A DNA stretch of 64,000 nt. It comes from CAIMUS01 sp963708455 (lineage in GTDB: Bacteria > Pseudomonadota > Gammaproteobacteria > Competibacterales > Competibacteraceae). Where the stretch lies: assembly GCA_963708455.1 (NCBI GenBank), contig CAVPSQ010000010.1:1178001-1242000 (forward strand), written 5' to 3'. Shown in pieces: positions 51,646-61,212 of the stretch. A program made the position numbers and the translations under genes. Under the pieces are notes generated by a model. It did no database searches. It saw only the letters and a program-made list of their open reading frames with translations, and was not told the DNA's origin. Each line of letters starts with the position of its first letter. The first letter of the stretch is position 1.

Positions 51646-52374
51646 ATGAACACTGCCAAAGAAGAGCATATCGTCAAGCGCTACGATCAGGAACTCAATC
51701 ACCTGCGCAACCTGGTGTTGGAAATGGGCGGACTGGTGGAAGAGCAGATGACGCGGGCCATGCAGGCGCTGGACGAAGAGGACGTCCAGGCCGCTCGCGA
51801 GGTGATTGCCCGCGACCAGATCGTAAACGGTCTCGAAGTCAAGGCCGACGAAATGAGCGTCAATCTGGTGGCGCTGCGCCAACCACTGGCCAGCGATCTG
51901 CGGTTGATCATGTCGATGCACAAGGCGGTCACCGACCTGGAGCGCATCGGCGACGAGGCGGAGCGGATCGCCCGGATGGTGGTGCATCTGTACGATTCCT
52001 CGGTCAGTCCACCCAACAACCGGATGTTCCGGGATGCCGAGGCGATGTATGGCCTGGCCAAGGACATGCTGCACAGCGCGCTGGATGCCCTGGCCCGGCT
52101 GGATGTCGATCAGGCGGTGATGGTCGCCCAGTGCGATCAGGAACTGGACAACCAGTTCCAGGACGGCATGCGGCGCCTGATTACGTTCATGATGGAAGAT
52201 CCGCGTATCGTCGGGCAAGCCATCGATGTGATGTTCATGCTGCGCAGCTTCGAGCGCATTGGCGACCACGCCAAGAATATCGCCGAGTATGTCATCTATC
52301 TGGTCAAGGGCAAGGATATACGCCATACCGCCGCGCTGAGCCAGCAGCACAAGCCGACCGCAGCGGCCGATTGA
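51646..52374 (+). CDS. phoU: Phosphate transport regulator PhoU
   Basis: Helical dimeric regulator of 242 residues that connects Pst transport to PhoR. Two homologous three-helix halves each carry the metal-cluster motif: DLERIGDEAERIARM near residue 95 and SFERIGDHAKNIAEY near residue 205. Last gene of the pst operon, 28 bases after pstB. Confidence 0.96.
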   Translation: MNTAKEEHIVKRYDQELNHLRNLVLEMGGLVEEQMTRAMQALDEEDVQAAREVIARDQIVNGLEVKADEMSVNLVALRQPLASDLRLIMSMHKAVTDLERIGDEAERIARMVVHLYDSSVSPPNNRMFRDAEAMYGLAKDMLHSALDALARLDVDQAVMVAQCDQELDNQFQDGMRRLITFMMEDPRIVGQAIDVMFMLRSFERIGDHAKNIAEYVIYLVKGKDIRHTAALSQQHKPTAAAD

Positions 52375-52539
52375 TAACCGCCGCAAACCCTACAGCTAAT
52401 CGCCCACAGGGTGGTTTACCGCCGTCCCGTGATGGCTCTCCTGACCGTGCTTCCCCGTCCAAACTGCGGTAGAATGACGGGCGCGTTTTCATGCTGACAC
52501 ACGTCCAGTGCGTATTGGTCCGATCCGCAGGAGTTACTG

Positions 52540-53043
52540 ATGAGCAACACCGAAGAATACGTCGCCCAGGTGAGTCACGACATGGTCAAGAATTCCTCAC
52601 TGGGTGCGGAATTGACCGATGCAGAGTGCGCGATACTGGGCAAGATTATTACCGTCCGCGGCCTGAAGGAAGGCGACTATCTGTTCAAGGAAGGAGATGT
52701 GGACAACACGCTGTACGTCATCGTCAAGGGCAGTCTGGAAGCCTTGCGCCTGACCGGTGATGACGAGTGGGTGAGCCTGTATGTGCTGCGTGAGGGCGAG
52801 ATGGCCGGAGTGCTGGGATTCATCGATGGACAGGGCCACAGCGCCAGTATCAGGGCGATCAACGATTGCGAAGTGTTCTGCGTAATCCGCACTGATTTCG
52901 AGAAACTGATCATGCAGGACCCGATGCTGGTCTATAAGGTCATGCGTTCGCTATTCCGCACGCTGCATATCATTTTGCGGCGCATGCACATGCACTATAC
53001 GGAACTGAACAACTATATCTTCAAGCAGCACGGCCGGTATTGA
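52540..53043 (+). CDS. Cyclic-nucleotide-binding domain protein without DNA-binding domain
   Basis: A 167-residue protein with one cNMP-binding domain: GDYLFKEGDVDNTLYVIVKG, the phosphate-cassette-like EGEMAGVLGFIDGQGHSASI and CEVFCVIRTDFEKLI. The C-terminal helix (MRSLFRTLHIILRRMHMHYT) is not a Crp helix-turn-helix, and the PBC Arg is replaced, so it may not bind cAMP. Probably a protein-protein switch. Start ATG 52540 behind AGGAGTTACTG. Confidence 0.8.
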   Translation: MSNTEEYVAQVSHDMVKNSSLGAELTDAECAILGKIITVRGLKEGDYLFKEGDVDNTLYVIVKGSLEALRLTGDDEWVSLYVLREGEMAGVLGFIDGQGHSASIRAINDCEVFCVIRTDFEKLIMQDPMLVYKVMRSLFRTLHIILRRMHMHYTELNNYIFKQHGRY

Positions 53044-53050
53044 CAGACCC

Positions 53051-53770
53051 TCAGCTATCGACTGCCGTCCAGCGGCCCTCGCTGAAGAGCTGATGGGGGC
53101 GAAAATTCGCCTTGTAAGCCATCTTCCTGCATTGCTCCACCCAATAACCCAGATAGACCCAGGTCAGTCCCAGCCGGCGGGCAGCGTCGATCTGCCAGAG
53201 AATGGCGTACGTGCCCAGGCTGCGCGCGGCCGCGGCGGGATCGAAAAAGGTATAGACGGCGGACAGGCCATCCTCCAGCCGGTCGATGACGGCCACCGCC
53301 AGCAGACGATCATCCAGCCGGAATTCGCATAACCGCGTGTCGCTCCACGGGGCGCTCACAAAGCCCAGATAGCTTTCCGGCGTGCCGGCATCCATGCCGC
53401 CGTCGGGATGGCGGCGCCGCAAATACCGCGCGAACAGCCGATAGTGCTCCGGTGCGAAGTGAGCCCGCTGGCAACTTACCGTGAGCTCCTCATTGTTGCG
53501 CCAGACCCGGCGTTGGGCGCGATTAGGCTGGAATGCCGCCACGGGAATGCGCAGCGACAGGCAGGCCCGGCAACCCCGGCAATGGGGTCGATAGACGTAG
53601 TCGCCGTTGCGACGGAAACCGAGCGTCGCCAGGTGGCTGTAAACGCGGTTGCTGACGGCGGCAGGATCGGCGACCAGATGGCGGGCCAGCCGGTTCGGCA
53701 GATAGCTGCACGGATGGTCGGCGCTTAAAAATAACCGTAACCCATGCACAGGGTCGAGACGGGCGTTCAT
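53051..53770 (-). CDS. bpt: Aspartate/glutamate leucyltransferase (Bpt)
   Basis: Adds leucine from Leu-tRNA to N-terminal Asp or Glu, marking proteins for ClpAP through the N-degron pathway. About 239 residues. N-terminal Cys motif HPCSYLP...CRGCRACLSLRIPV and the GNAT-like C-terminal half ending YLGYWVEQCRKMAYKANFRP. Start ATG 53770 overlaps the aat stop (ATGA); a longer frame to 53962 would run through aat. Confidence 0.93.
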   Translation of the reverse strand: MNARLDPVHGLRLFLSADHPCSYLPNRLARHLVADPAAVSNRVYSHLATLGFRRNGDYVYRPHCRGCRACLSLRIPVAAFQPNRAQRRVWRNNEELTVSCQRAHFAPEHYRLFARYLRRRHPDGGMDAGTPESYLGFVSAPWSDTRLCEFRLDDRLLAVAVIDRLEDGLSAVYTFFDPAAAARSLGTYAILWQIDAARRLGLTWVYLGYWVEQCRKMAYKANFRPHQLFSEGRWTAVDS

Positions 53771-54498
53771 GATGCTCTTGCCGCCAGAGGCAGGTCTGCA
53801 TCGAAAAGCCAGGGTCCCTTCGGGCCCGGCGCCGCGCAGCAACGACGCAGCAGTTCCAGAAACAAGGCGCGTGGAATATTCTCGGCGCCCATACTGGCCA
53901 GATGCGTGGTAGGCAGCTGGCAGTCGATAAAAGGGAATCCCCAGCGCTGCAACTGCTGACAAAGCGCCACCAAAGCGATTTTGGAGGCATCGCTCATCCG
54001 GCTGAACATGGATTCACCGTAGAACACCCGTCCGACGGCGACCCCATACAAGCCACCCGCCAGTTGCCCCTGATGCCACGTTTCCACCGAATGGGCGTAA
54101 CCCAACTCGTGCAGGCGATGATAGGCGGCGCGCATCGCGGGGTTGATCCAGGTGCCTGGCGGCTGATTGGGCCGTGGTTCGCTGCACTGCTGCAGCACCG
54201 GGATGAAAGCCTGATCAAAGGTGACGGAGAATACCCGCTTGCTGATCGTCTTGCGCAGACTGCGGGAAATCCTGCTGCGCTCGGTGAACAGGACCGTGCG
54301 CGGGTCCGGCGACCACCATAGAATCGGCTGACCGCTCGAGTACCAGGGAAAAATGCCGTTGCGATAAGCGCGCAGCAGCCGCCGCGGCGTCAGACTGCCG
54401 CCGGCAGCCAGCAGTCCGTCCGGTTCATCCAGCGCATATTCAGGATTGGGAAAGGGTTGGCTGTCATCGAAAGGATCGAGCCAGGGAAGACGGTTCAT
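53767..54498 (-). CDS. aat: Leucyl/phenylalanyl-tRNA--protein transferase
   Basis: Adds Leu or Phe to N-terminal Arg or Lys. The 243 residues contain LLRAYRNGIFPWYSSGQPIL, WWSPDPRTVLF, SVETWHQGQLAGGLYGVAVG and GESMFSRMSDASKIAL. Both neighbours overlap by four bases, so COG3146 gene, aat and bpt form one coupled operon covering both branches of the bacterial N-degron pathway. Confidence 0.95.
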   Translation of the reverse strand: MNRLPWLDPFDDSQPFPNPEYALDEPDGLLAAGGSLTPRRLLRAYRNGIFPWYSSGQPILWWSPDPRTVLFTERSRISRSLRKTISKRVFSVTFDQAFIPVLQQCSEPRPNQPPGTWINPAMRAAYHRLHELGYAHSVETWHQGQLAGGLYGVAVGRVFYGESMFSRMSDASKIALVALCQQLQRWGFPFIDCQLPTTHLASMGAENIPRALFLELLRRCCAAPGPKGPWLFDADLPLAARAS

Positions 54499-55639
54499 AG
54501 CGCCTCTTGCCGATAGGGGGAATGCCGGGTCAGTTCAGCAATGTAATGGGTAACGGTTGGCGTTTCCCGCTGCAAGAAGTCGGCAATGGCGGCGCGAAAA
54601 CCGGGATGAGCGATCCAGTGGGCCGACTGGGTCAGCGTCGGCAGAAAGCCCCGGTAGAATCTTATGCTCGCCCTGGGCGCCGGGTTCGAAACGCTGCAGG
54701 CCCAGCCGGATGCAGTAATCGATGCCCTGATAATAACAGGTCTCGAAATGCAGGTTGTCGTAGTGCGCCGCGCAGCCCCAGTGCCTGCCATAAAGGGTGT
54801 GGGCACTGCAAAAGCTGAGGGCGCCGGCTACCTCGCGGGCGCCGGCGCGGGCCAGCATCAGCACCACCTGATCGCCGAGCGTGATGCCGATTTCCTGAAA
54901 AAACGGCAGGGTCAGGGTGGCGCTGCCGCCCAGCCGCTGGAACGTGGAGCGATAGAAGCGATGGAACGTATGCCATTGGGCTTCGCTGACGGCATGGCCG
55001 GGCAGGGTTTCCAGGGTCAGACCGGCTGCCTGCACCAGGCGGCGCTCGCGCCGGATATTCTTGCGTCGTTTGGCGGTCAGGCTATCCAGAAAATCGTCGA
55101 AATCGCGGTAGCCCGGGTTGTGCCAGTGAAACTGACAATCCACCCGGCGCAGCAGACCCTGGGCGCCCAGAACAGCCAGGTCGCTGTCGGTGAGGAACAG
55201 CCAGTGGATAGAGGACAGGCGCTGGCGGCGGGCCTCCTCGACGATCTGTTCGGCGAGCGCGGTGGCGACCGCCTGGGCCTGCGGCCCCGGCGCCAGCAGC
55301 AGGCGCGGTCCGGTGGCGGGCGTGTACGGAATAGCGCCGACCAGCTTGGGATAGTAGCGCAGGCCGTGGCGCTCATAGGCTTGCGCCCAGTTCCAGTTCG
55401 AACACGAATTCGCCATAGGAATTGAACTTGAGATACAGCGGCGCTGCGCCGAGCAGGCGCCCGTCGTCAGCCAGACAAACCCTATGCTGCGGCAGCCAGC
55501 CGGTGCGTTCGCCGACGCACTGGTGGCGCTCCAGGGCGCTCAGAAACTCATGCCGCAGGAAGGGATATCCCTCCAGCACCAGAGCGTTCCACTCAGCAGC
55601 GGGGATTGCAGCCAGGGATTCGAGCCGTCGAATGCGCAT
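54495..55639 (-). CDS. COG3146-type GNAT/peptidogalycan-like acyltransferase (two frameshifts)
   Basis: The family is FemAB-like, with a GNAT fold, and function is not firmly known; it often precedes aat. Three frames carry one continuous homologue: MRIRRLESLAAIPAAEWNAL to NSYGEFVF; then WNWAQAYERHGLRYYPKLVG to EPGAQGEHKI; then YRGFLPTLTQSAHWIAHPGF to the stop. The breaks are near 55397 (extra base in TTCGAACTGG) and 54656-54661 (extra base in ATTCTACCGG). Removing both gives 380 residues, the family length. Its stop overlaps the aat start (ATGA). Confidence 0.82.
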
Positions 55640-55880
55640 AGCATAAAATAGTAGCAGAATAATTCCTGTTGCTTGGAGCTTTAGGCGCTTAACCGGTTCA
55701 AACGGCAAGCGGTGCAAAGTCGCCGGGTATGCTATGCTCCGGGCCGTTACAGCGGTTTCGCGCTTCACCTGCCACGCCAGGAATGGGACAATAAGCGCCT
55801 CGACAGAATGGCGCTATAGCATCTATCCAGGCGCCTCTTCAACAGGCTGGATTGTTCAACTCTAGAACAGGATTACATCG

Positions 55881-58463
55881 TTGGCTCAGGCAAGCAGAAT
55901 CAAACCCTCGCGCAAGTTGAACCTGATACCTTATGTCAAAAGGGCCTTAGGGGATGTCAGCTTTTTCATCTGCCTGCTGGCTGCTCTCTATCTGCTGGTC
56001 GCCCTGGTGACGTTCCATCCCGCCGACGCCGGCTGGACTCATACCGGTCCGGCGCAGGTCCGGAACTGGACCGGCACCGCCGGAGCCTGGCTGGCCGATA
56101 TCGGTCTGCATTTTTTCGGCTATCTGGCCTATCTGTTTCCTCTCGCTATCGCGTTCAGCGGCTGGCGCCTGTTCCGCCGGGGCGAACTGGCCGAACTGGA
56201 TGCCGAGATCGTGGTCTACCGCATCCTCGGTCTGGTGGTGGCTGTGGGTGCCGGCTGCGGTCTGGCGTCCCTGCATCTGCGCAATGTTCCGGACGTGGGC
56301 GCCGGCGGCGGCATCCTCGGCGACATGATAGGACCGGGCTTGATCGGCGCGTTTGCTTCCCTGGGAGGCAACAGCTATCCGATCGCCAATCTGTTCATGA
56401 GCATTCTGTTTGTGACGGCGATCACTCTGGCGACGGGCCGCTCCTGGCTGGATCTGCTGGAGTTGGTGGGCAAAGCGGTGACCCTGCCGATCACCTTGCT
56501 GGGCAAGCTGGCCGGCATCAGGGAGCACGCGCTGACGAATGCCACTGCAGCGCCGGCCGATCCGGCAGCGGCAGCGCAGACGGTGGAGGCCGAGCGCACA
56601 GCAATGAGGGAGCCGCAGTCTCCGGCTCCTCAGGAACAGGCGCAGAATCCGGTTCCCCGGCTTTCCATCGTTAAAAAGCAGACCGGCAGCGATCAGCCAG
56701 CCGAACGTAGCGAGCCGGTTATCCGGCTGCCTCAAGAGGAAAACCCGCTGCTCGAGCAGCCGGTGGCAACGCGGCGGCAGGAGGCCGAAGCCTCCTTGCG
56801 CAACGTATCCCCGCTGCCCATAGTCCGCCTCGCCGCCGTCTCCTCTACCGTCGTCGAACCTATGGAGCCAGCGGTCGTCACAGCGGCGACGACTCCACCG
56901 CCGCGACCGGAGTCGTCGCTGCTGCGGGTGGTGCGCTCCAAACCGGCGGCGATACTGCCGGATGCCCTGCCGCCACTGGACCTGCTCGATCCGGCCCCAC
57001 CGGAACGGCCGGGTTACTCGCTGGACGATCTGGATTCGATGTCCCGTCACCTGGAGACCCTGCTCGGCCATTTCGGCATCGAAGCGCGGGTCGTGGCCAT
57101 CGAGCCCGGACCGGTGATCACCTGCTTCGAAGTGGAGCCGGCGCCCGGCGTGAAGGTCAGTCAGATCAGTGGCCTCGCCAAAGATCTGGCGCGTGGTCTG
57201 TCAGTCACCAGCGTGCGGGTGGTGGAGGTGATTCCCGGCAAATCGGTGGTGGGGCTGGAGATTCCCAACAAACAGCGGCAGGTCGTCTATCTCAGCGAAA
57301 TCCTGAACTCGTCGGCTTATCACCATTCCACGGCGCCGATGACCATCGCTCTGGGCAAGGATATCGGCGGCAAACCCAACGTAGCTAATCTGTCCAAGAT
57401 GCCGCATCTGCTGGTGGCTGGCACCACCGGTTCCGGCAAGTCGGTGGCTATCAACGCGATGCTGCTCAGCATGATCTATAAGTCCACGCCGCGCCAAGTG
57501 CGGATGATTCTGGTGGACCCGAAAATGCTGGAGCTGTCGGTGTATGAGGACATTCCCCACCTGCTGGCGCCGGTGGTGACCGATATGAAGGAGGCGGCCA
57601 ACGCGCTGCGCTGGTGCGTGGGCGAAATGGAACGTCGCTATCGACTGATGGCGGCCTTGAAAGTGCGCAATATCACCGGTTTCAACGACAAGGTGAGCGC
57701 GGCCAACGCGGCGGGCGAGCCGATTCCCGATCCGCTGTTCAAGCTGGCGGATCATCCGGAAGCGACTACCATCCCCGGTCTGGAGCCGCTGCCTTATATC
57801 GTCGTGGTCATCGACGAACTGGCCGATATGATGATGGTGGTCGGCAAGAAGGTGGAGGAGCTGATTGCCCGGCTGGCGCAGAAGGCGCGAGCGGCGGGCC
57901 TCCATCTGATTCTCGCCACGCAGCGGCCCTCGGTCGACGTAATCACCGGCCTGATCAAAGCCAACATTCCCACCCGCATCGCCTTCCAGGTATCGTCCAA
58001 AGTGGATTCCCGCACCATTCTGGATCAGATGGGGGCGGAGCAGCTACTGGGGCATGGCGATATGCTGTTTCTGCCCCCCGGCACCGGTTTCACCAGGCGG
58101 TTGCACGGCGCATTCGTATCGGATCAGGAAGTGCTGCGGGTGGTAGAGTATCTGCGTCGCACCGGCGAACCCGATTACAGCGATGATATTTTGCAGGAAA
58201 GCGGCGAATCCATACCCGGCCTGCCGGCCACCAACAGCGATTACAGCGATGGCGCCGGGGAGTCGGACCCGCTGTACGATCAGGCGGTGCGGATCGTCAC
58301 CGAAAGCCGGCGGGCGTCCATTTCCGGAGTGCAGCGCCGGTTGAAGATCGGTTACAACCGGGCGGCGCGGATGATCGAGGAGATGGAGACGGCGGGCATC
58401 GTGGGACCGTTGCAGTCCAACGGCAATCGCGAGGTGTTGGCGCCGCCGCCGCCGGAACTGTAG
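55881..58463 (+). CDS. ftsK: DNA translocase FtsK
   Basis: Septum-anchored hexameric motor that clears chromosome ends and activates XerCD. The 860 residues have four N-terminal membrane segments (residues 28-190), a Pro/Ala/Gln-rich linker to about residue 375, alpha/beta motor domain (Walker A LVAGTTGSGKSVAINAMLLS, Walker B VIDELADMMMV) and the winged-helix gamma domain (RASISGVQRRLKIGYNRAAR). Start is TTG at 55881 (LAQASRIKPSRK), with AGGA nine bases upstream. Confidence 0.95.
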   Translation: MAQASRIKPSRKLNLIPYVKRALGDVSFFICLLAALYLLVALVTFHPADAGWTHTGPAQVRNWTGTAGAWLADIGLHFFGYLAYLFPLAIAFSGWRLFRRGELAELDAEIVVYRILGLVVAVGAGCGLASLHLRNVPDVGAGGGILGDMIGPGLIGAFASLGGNSYPIANLFMSILFVTAITLATGRSWLDLLELVGKAVTLPITLLGKLAGIREHALTNATAAPADPAAAAQTVEAERTAMREPQSPAPQEQAQNPVPRLSIVKKQTGSDQPAERSEPVIRLPQEENPLLEQPVATRRQEAEASLRNVSPLPIVRLAAVSSTVVEPMEPAVVTAATTPPPRPESSLLRVVRSKPAAILPDALPPLDLLDPAPPERPGYSLDDLDSMSRHLETLLGHFGIEARVVAIEPGPVITCFEVEPAPGVKVSQISGLAKDLARGLSVTSVRVVEVIPGKSVVGLEIPNKQRQVVYLSEILNSSAYHHSTAPMTIALGKDIGGKPNVANLSKMPHLLVAGTTGSGKSVAINAMLLSMIYKSTPRQVRMILVDPKMLELSVYEDIPHLLAPVVTDMKEAANALRWCVGEMERRYRLMAALKVRNITGFNDKVSAANAAGEPIPDPLFKLADHPEATTIPGLEPLPYIVVVIDELADMMMVVGKKVEELIARLAQKARAAGLHLILATQRPSVDVITGLIKANIPTRIAFQVSSKVDSRTILDQMGAEQLLGHGDMLFLPPGTGFTRRLHGAFVSDQEVLRVVEYLRRTGEPDYSDDILQESGESIPGLPATNSDYSDGAGESDPLYDQAVRIVTESRRASISGVQRRLKIGYNRAARMIEEMETAGIVGPLQSNGNREVLAPPPPEL

Positions 58464-58521
58464 CGGCAATGATGCTGGCCAATAAACGCCTGTCCTAACA
58501 CCCCTAAGAGGAGAAGAGACC

Positions 58522-58836
58522 ATGTTGTATCTGCTCGATTTCAATGTTGAATATCCAGCGACCATGACCCAGCAGGAGTTGTTTGCGATCTGGGCGCGCG
58601 AGGCCGACGCCGCGCTGGCGGCCAAGGATGCCGGCGCCGTGGTGGATTTGTGGAAATGTGTGGGAGCCCGGCGAGTGGTTGCCGTGGTCGATGTGGATAG
58701 TCCCGACACCTTGGATCAAATCCTGCTGGATTTACCCATCATGAAGGAACATGGCCAGCACGTTCAGGTCCAGGTGACGCCGCTACGTCGCTACGAGGAC
58801 TTCGCCAAGGATGTGAAGCAGCGCGTAGTGGTTTGA
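58522..58836 (+). CDS. Muconolactone-isomerase-family (ferredoxin-like fold) protein
   Basis: A 104-residue protein resembling muconolactone delta-isomerase: LLDFNVEYPATMTQQELFAI, KCVGARRVVAVVDVDSPDTL and VQVTPLRRYEDFA. Stand-alone homologues occur outside catechol pathways; no other catabolic gene is nearby, so the true substrate is unknown. A GAGGAGAAGAGACC site precedes the ATG. Confidence 0.78.
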   Translation: MLYLLDFNVEYPATMTQQELFAIWAREADAALAAKDAGAVVDLWKCVGARRVVAVVDVDSPDTLDQILLDLPIMKEHGQHVQVQVTPLRRYEDFAKDVKQRVVV

Positions 58837-58969
58837 TCTGTGCATTCGTTGCTTCCCCCTGCCAGGGGCCTCCTGCCAGAGGGAAGGGATCGACAGTGGA
58901 CGAGGGGAAGATGTCGTGATTGACTGCAGATCTTAAAACGGACGCGGTTTAATGCGCAGCCGCCGCGCA

Positions 58970-59569
58970 TCAGGAGTGATGCATGGCCCATTCCAGATCG
59001 GCAAAGGTAGTCGCGCGCTGCGTCGGACTGATCTCCAACCCCAGTTGACGGCCAATCTGTGACAGGGAGAAGATGCCGCGTACTGCCAATTCGCCGGTAT
59101 ACGGGTCGTGATCGACCACGATGGCATGCTGGCGGTCCACCTCCTTCAAAGTGGCGATAATATCCCCCACCTTGGAGCGCAGCACATCCCCTATCATCAA
59201 CACTTCCAGCCGGTTCTTCAGGGTCATCAGATCGCCTACCGCCAGATCCCGCCGGGTGCCGCCGGTTTTTTCCAGAATTTTCATCGGCTTCTCCCCCTGG
59301 ATATCGCGACTGGTGATAATTCCCTGTATCCTGCCATCGGCATCGGTCACCAGCAGCATGCGCACCTCGCTCTTGATCATCCGCTCCAGCGCCATATCCA
59401 GTGGCGTGGTCAACGAGACCATGACAGGCATCACTTGACGCAGATCGGTCATGGTATCGACCGCCGGACTGGTCAATTTGACCCGATCCGGCAAATCCTG
59501 ACGGGGCCTGAAATAGCTGATGCTGCTATCCAGGTGGTGAAACTTGAGGGCTGTAAAGTTCTTTTCCAC
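58970..59569 (-). CDS. CBS-domain pair protein
   Basis: About 200 residues with two CBS motifs: VMVSLTTPLDMALERMIKSE with RMLLVTDADGRIQGIITSRD, and LRSKVGDIIATLKEVDRQHA with AIVVDHDPYTGELAVRGIFS. CBS pairs bind adenosine nucleotides and act as regulators. Start is the GTG at 59569, since GGAGG lies six bases upstream; an ATG at 59611 has no such site. Convergent with the preceding isomerase-like gene. Confidence 0.85.
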   Translation of the reverse strand: MEKNFTALKFHHLDSSISYFRPRQDLPDRVKLTSPAVDTMTDLRQVMPVMVSLTTPLDMALERMIKSEVRMLLVTDADGRIQGIITSRDIQGEKPMKILEKTGGTRRDLAVGDLMTLKNRLEVLMIGDVLRSKVGDIIATLKEVDRQHAIVVDHDPYTGELAVRGIFSLSQIGRQLGLEISPTQRATTFADLEWAMHHS

Positions 59570-59633
59570 AACATTCCTCCGCTGCTCATACCGGTGGTTG
59601 AGAATAAACAACTGCCACTGCCTGGAGGTTCTG

Positions 59634-60068
59634 CTAGCGCTGCAAGGGTTTCAATCCGAGCACCTCGTCGGCCCATTCCAAAACCATCCGCACCCGGAGC
59701 GTCAACAGACGCCATGCCTCCGCCCGTCTGACCCAGCGGTAGGCGCTATGTTCCGGTCGCCCCAGCAAGGGATTGACCGGCAGCAGCACCCCGCTGGCGC
59801 CGGTTTCCGCAATGTAATAACGCGCTACCTTGCGGCCCTGATTGTAAGGCGGCGTCTCCCGATAGACCTCACCCCAGCGAAATTGCAGGTCGCAGATGCC
59901 GGTTTCCTCCTGCACTTCGCGAATGGCCGCTTGCAGCGGGGTTTCTCCCGACTCCACGATGCCTTTCGGGAAATCCCAGTAGTTATAAGCGCGCAGCAGC
60001 AAGTAATCATAGTGATCGCGGTTCCAGCGCACGACCACCACCCCTGCCGACAGGATTCTGACTATCAT
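59634..60068 (-). CDS. Nudix hydrolase
   Basis: A 144-residue enzyme with a perfect Nudix box, GIVESGETPLQAAIREVQEE followed by TGI (residues 36-58). Start MIVRILSAGVVVVRW and FPKG before the box resemble dinucleoside-polyphosphate (Ap4A/Ap6A) hydrolases. Substrate not determinable. Lies between a CBS gene and hemE on the same strand. Confidence 0.9.
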   Translation of the reverse strand: MIVRILSAGVVVVRWNRDHYDYLLLRAYNYWDFPKGIVESGETPLQAAIREVQEETGICDLQFRWGEVYRETPPYNQGRKVARYYIAETGASGVLLPVNPLLGRPEHSAYRWVRRAEAWRLLTLRVRMVLEWADEVLGLKPLQR

Positions 60069-60117
60069 CGCTTATGCTCTGATCCGACGCCATAGGTAGC
60101 GCACTACGCCCAAGTTC

Positions 60118-61182
60118 CTACCGGTGGTAGGGAACGCTGCATTCGTGCACCGCCTCGATCATGACGGCGACCTGCTCGGGATCGACCTGAGGGTGAATGC
60201 CGTGTCCCAGATTGAAGATATGGCCGGCGCCGGCGCCGAAGTCAGCCAGGACCGCGGCCACTTCCGCGCGAATGCGCTCCGGCGGAGCATACAGCACGCA
60301 TGGATCGAGATTACCCTGCAGCGCAACCTGCTCCCCTACCCGCTGGCGGGCGGCGCCGATGTTGATCGTCCAATCCAGGCCCAGGGCGGTGCAACCCGTC
60401 GCCGCCATCGCTTCCAGCCAGCCGCCGCCACCTTTGGTAAACAGGATAGTCGGGATGCGCTGGTCGCCAGCGGTGGCGGACCTCAGTCCGGCGACGATCT
60501 GCGCCATGTAGCGCAACGAAAACGCCTGGTAAGCCTGCGGCGTCAGAATACCACCCCAGGTATCAAACAGCATCACCGCCTGCACCCCGGCGGCAATCTG
60601 GGCGTTGAGATACTCGGTCACGCTGCGGGCCAGTAGATCCAACAGCCGGTGCAGCAACTCCGGTCGCGCATACAGCATGCCTTTGCTCAAGGCATAGTCA
60701 CGACTTGCCCCGCCCTCGATCATATAGGTGGCCAGCGTCCAGGGGCTGCCGGCGAAACCAAGCAACGGCACCCGTCCCGCCAGTTCACCGCGGATCAGGC
60801 GGACGGCATCCATGACATAACGCAGTTCCACTTCGGGATCGGGTACGGTCAGGCGCTGGACGTCCGCTGCCGCCCGAATCGGGCGCGCCAGTTGCGGGCC
60901 TTCACCCTCGGTAAAGGACAGACCCAGCCCCAGCGCATCCGGAATGGTAAGGATGTCGGAAAACAGGATCGCCGCATCCAGCGCCGGAAAGCGCAACAGC
61001 GGTTGCAGGGTCACCTCGCAAGCCAATTCCGGCGTCTGACACAGTTTCATAAAGCTGCCAGCCCGGCACCGGATTTGCCGATATTCAGGCAAATAGCGAC
61101 CCGCCTGACGCATTAACCAGACCGGCGTAACATCCACAGGCTGGCGTCGCAGCGCGCGCAGCAGGCGGTCGTTTATGCTCAT
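60118..61182 (-). CDS. hemE: Uroporphyrinogen decarboxylase
   Basis: Converts uroporphyrinogen III to coproporphyrinogen III in haem synthesis, cytoplasmic. The 354 residues match. Signature PVWLMRQAGRYLPEYRQIR near the N-terminus holds substrate-binding Arg residues; FSDILTIPDALGLG carries the catalytic Asp, and GFAGSPWTLATYMIEGG is the second signature. 31 bases downstream of gltD. Confidence 0.97.
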   Translation of the reverse strand: MSINDRLLRALRRQPVDVTPVWLMRQAGRYLPEYRQIRCRAGSFMKLCQTPELACEVTLQPLLRFPALDAAILFSDILTIPDALGLGLSFTEGEGPQLARPIRAAADVQRLTVPDPEVELRYVMDAVRLIRGELAGRVPLLGFAGSPWTLATYMIEGGASRDYALSKGMLYARPELLHRLLDLLARSVTEYLNAQIAAGVQAVMLFDTWGGILTPQAYQAFSLRYMAQIVAGLRSATAGDQRIPTILFTKGGGGWLEAMAATGCTALGLDWTINIGAARQRVGEQVALQGNLDPCVLYAPPERIRAEVAAVLADFGAGAGHIFNLGHGIHPQVDPEQVAVMIEAVHECSVPYHR

Positions 61183-61212
61183 AGCGTCAACCCGGATAGC
61201 ACCTGACGCCGC

